From: Streptomyces kurssanovii
Lineage (GTDB): Bacteria; Actinomycetota; Actinomycetes; Streptomycetales; Streptomycetaceae
Direction: 5' to 3'
DNA: 64,000 bases
Assembly (NCBI RefSeq): GCF_014649695.1
Contig: NZ_BMTN01000002.1
Location: 682,001 to 746,000, forward strand
Below, piece after piece: positions 62,356 to 64,000 of this stretch; the stretch's first letter is position 1, and each line of letters starts with the position of its first letter. A model generated the notes under the pieces. It was not told the DNA's origin. It was given only the letters and a program-made list of their open reading frames with translations, and ran no database searches. The position numbers and the translations under genes were made by a program.

Positions 62356-63674
62356 CGGTCGACGCCTCCCATCACGGGGTCGATGGACGCGACGGCGACG
62401 ATGACGTCGGCCACCTGGCCGCCCTCGCACATGGCCGCCATGGCCTGCAGGTTGGTGAACGACGGGTCCCGGAAGTGGACCCGGAAGGGCCGGGTCCCGC
62501 CGTCGGAGACGACATGGACGCCGAGTTCGCCCTTCGGTGACTCGACCGCGGCGTACGTCTGCCCGGCCGGCACCCTGAACCCCTCCGTCACCAGCTTGAA
62601 GTGGTGGATCAGGGCCTCCATCGAGGTGCCCATGATCTTCTTGATGTGGTCCAGGGAGTTGCCGAGACCGTCGGGGCCGAGCGCGAGCTGCGCGGGCCAG
62701 GCGATCTTCTTGTCGGCGACCATCACCGGGCCGGGCTCGAGCCGGTCGAGGCACTGCTCGACGATCCGCAGCGACTGCCGCATCTCCTCGAGGCGGATGA
62801 GGAAGCGGCCGTAGGAGTCGCAGGTGTCTGCGGTCGGTACGTCGAAGTCGTACGTCTCGTAGCCGCAGTACGGGTCGGTCTTGCGCAGGTCGTGGGCGAG
62901 GCCCGCCGAGCGCAGGATCGGTCCGGTCGCGCCGAGCGCCATGCAGCCGGTCAGGTCCAGGTACCCGACGTCCTGCATACGGGCCTTGAAGATCGGGTTG
63001 CCGGTGGCGAGCTTGTCGTACTCCGGCAGGTTCTTCCTCATCGTCTTCACGAACTCGCGGAGCTGGTCGACCGCGCCGGGGGGCAGGTCCTGGGCGAGTC
63101 CGCCGGGCCTGATGTACGCGTGGTTCATGCGCAGGCCGGTGATCAGCTCGTAGATGTCGAGAATCAGTTCACGATCCCGGAATCCGTAGATCATGATCGT
63201 GGTGGCGCCGAGCTCCATACCGCCGGTGGCGATGCACACCAGGTGCGAGGAGATGCGGTTGAGCTCCATCAGCAGGACGCGGATGACGGTCGCACGGTCG
63301 GGGATCTGGTCCTCGATGCCGAGCAGCCGCTCCACGCCGAGGCAGTACGCCGTCTCGTTGAAGAACGGCGTCAGGTAGTCCATGCGCGTCACGAAGGTGG
63401 TGCCCTGCGTCCACGTCCGGTACTCGAGGTTCTTCTCGATGCCGGTGTGGAGGTAGCCGATGCCGCAACGGGCCTCGGTGACCGTCTCGCCGTCGATCTC
63501 GAGGATCAGGCGGAGCACTCCGTGCGTGGAGGGGTGCTGCGGGCCCATGTTGACGACGATGCGCTCGTCGTCGGCCTTGGCCGCGGACCGGACGACCTCG
63601 TCCCAGTCGCCACCGGTGACCGTGTAGACGGGGCCTTCGGTGGTTTCGCGTGCGTGTGCAGACGGTGTAGTCAC
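62352..63674 (-). CDS. nuoD: NADH-quinone oxidoreductase subunit D, main operon
   Basis: The 440-residue 49-kDa subunit forms the quinone site with Nuo[23 protein letters not shown] holds the conserved quinone-binding His, [22 protein letters not shown] and ELNRISSHL the other family motifs, ending with DPVMGGVDR, the family terminus. This is the only nuoD in the window, so if the second cluster assembles a complex it must either use this product or another from outside. Start GTG at 63674 overlaps nuoC. Confidence 0.96.
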   Translation of the reverse strand: MTTPSAHARETTEGPVYTVTGGDWDEVVRSAAKADDERIVVNMGPQHPSTHGVLRLILEIDGETVTEARCGIGYLHTGIEKNLEYRTWTQGTTFVTRMDYLTPFFNETAYCLGVERLLGIEDQIPDRATVIRVLLMELNRISSHLVCIATGGMELGATTIMIYGFRDRELILDIYELITGLRMNHAYIRPGGLAQDLPPGAVDQLREFVKTMRKNLPEYDKLATGNPIFKARMQDVGYLDLTGCMALGATGPILRSAGLAHDLRKTDPYCGYETYDFDVPTADTCDSYGRFLIRLEEMRQSLRIVEQCLDRLEPGPVMVADKKIAWPAQLALGPDGLGNSLDHIKKIMGTSMEALIHHFKLVTEGFRVPAGQTYAAVESPKGELGVHVVSDGGTRPFRVHFRDPSFTNLQAMAAMCEGGQVADVIVAVASIDPVMGGVDR

Positions 63675-64000
63675 GAGTACGACCTCCGCTGGTCCGGAGC
63701 CGGGATCTGGGCGCCCTTGTACTCGACGGCGATGCCGCCGAGCGGATAGTCCTTGCGCTGCGGGAAGCCCTGCCAGTCGTCCGGCATCATGATCCGGGTG
63801 AGGGCGGGGTGGCCGTCGAAGACGAGCCCGAAGAAGTCGTAGGTCTCGCGCTCGTGCCAGTCGTTGGTCGGATAGACCGACACCAGCGACGGGACGTGCG
63901 GGTCACGGTCCGGGGCGGAGACCTCGAGCCGGATCAGCCGGCCGTGGGTGAGCGAGCGCAGGTGGTAGACGGCGTGCAGCTCCCGGCCCTTGTCCTCCAG
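63671..64000 (-). CDS. nuoC: NADH-quinone oxidoreductase subunit C, main operon, 5' end outside the window
   Basis: The frame is open at the right window edge, so the N-terminal part is missing. The visible 109 residues read [49 protein letters not shown] (family signature), [11 protein letters not shown] and a short C-terminus. It ends soon after the domain, without a long low-complexity tail, in contrast to the second-cluster NuoC. nuoB and nuoA are expected beyond the edge. Confidence 0.94.
   Translation of the reverse strand: MEDKGRELHAVYHLRSLTHGRLIRLEVSAPDRDPHVPSLVSVYPTNDWHERETYDFFGLVFDGHPALTRIMMPDDWQGFPQRKDYPLGGIAVEYKGAQIPAPDQRRSYS

Overview
The window looks like a chromosomal segment of a Streptomyces (or very close actinobacterium). 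GC content is very high, G/C dominates third codon positions, GTG starts and ATGA/GTGA stop-start overlaps are frequent, and the gene families (twin sensor-domain kinases, SGAP-type aminopeptidase, KorAB, two nuo clusters) are typical of the genus. No search was run, so family names rest on motif recognition and gene order.

Region 1 (1-7.7 kb) is accessory. It starts inside an AT-richer TPR gene with two TTA codons. A frameshifted membrane-protein gene and a split RibD-like deaminase/reductase pair follow. Next comes a graveyard of integrative-plasmid genes: a truncated regulator joined head-to-head to a truncated traB/ftsK gene, a small zinc-ribbon gene, spdD- and spdB-like spread genes, a truncated small gene, and an integrase remnant with two frameshifts. 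A hypothetical gene and tRNA-Tyr with its terminator close the region.

Region 2 (7.9-12.9 kb) is core-like: yajQ, a coupled ogt-alkB direct-reversal DNA repair pair, a GlsB-type membrane protein, an APC permease, and an htpX-yccF pair.

Region 3 (13.0-31.2 kb) is about energy metabolism. A second, incomplete complex I cluster (nuoA-B-C-H-I-J-K-L-M-N, minus strand) has no nuoD, E, F or G. Its NuoC carries a disordered tail of about 300 residues. Two paralogous histidine kinases and one NarL/LuxR-type response regulator lie divergent to it. A 50-bp perfect palindrome plus nine alternating 20-bp repeats separates the kinases. korA-korB (2-oxoglutarate:ferredoxin oxidoreductase) follows.

Region 4 (31.2-49.3 kb) holds small regulatory and metabolic modules: HxlR/QorB-like pair, rarD, a mechanosensitive-channel-like protein, a CGNR regulator divergent from a VOC protein across an apparently leaderless promoter, a secreted aminopeptidase with a P-domain, an ABC-2 exporter, a LolA-like lipoprotein-carrier-fold protein, a long-chain polyprenyl diphosphate synthase (probably menaquinone side chain), a CocE/NonD-like protein without its nucleophile serine, fumarylacetoacetase, an AraC regulator plus a secreted intradiol dioxygenase with a chitin/carbohydrate-binding module, and a Uma2 nuclease.

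Region 5 (49.3-64 kb) is the main nuo operon read from the minus strand, from the 3' part of nuoC through nuoN, with all NADH-module subunits. Together the window encodes menaquinone-linked respiration (two complex I clusters, quinone side-chain synthesis, quinone-responsive oxidoreductase) and a ferredoxin-producing KorAB. Whether KorAB feeds the incomplete complex I is the most interesting open question here.
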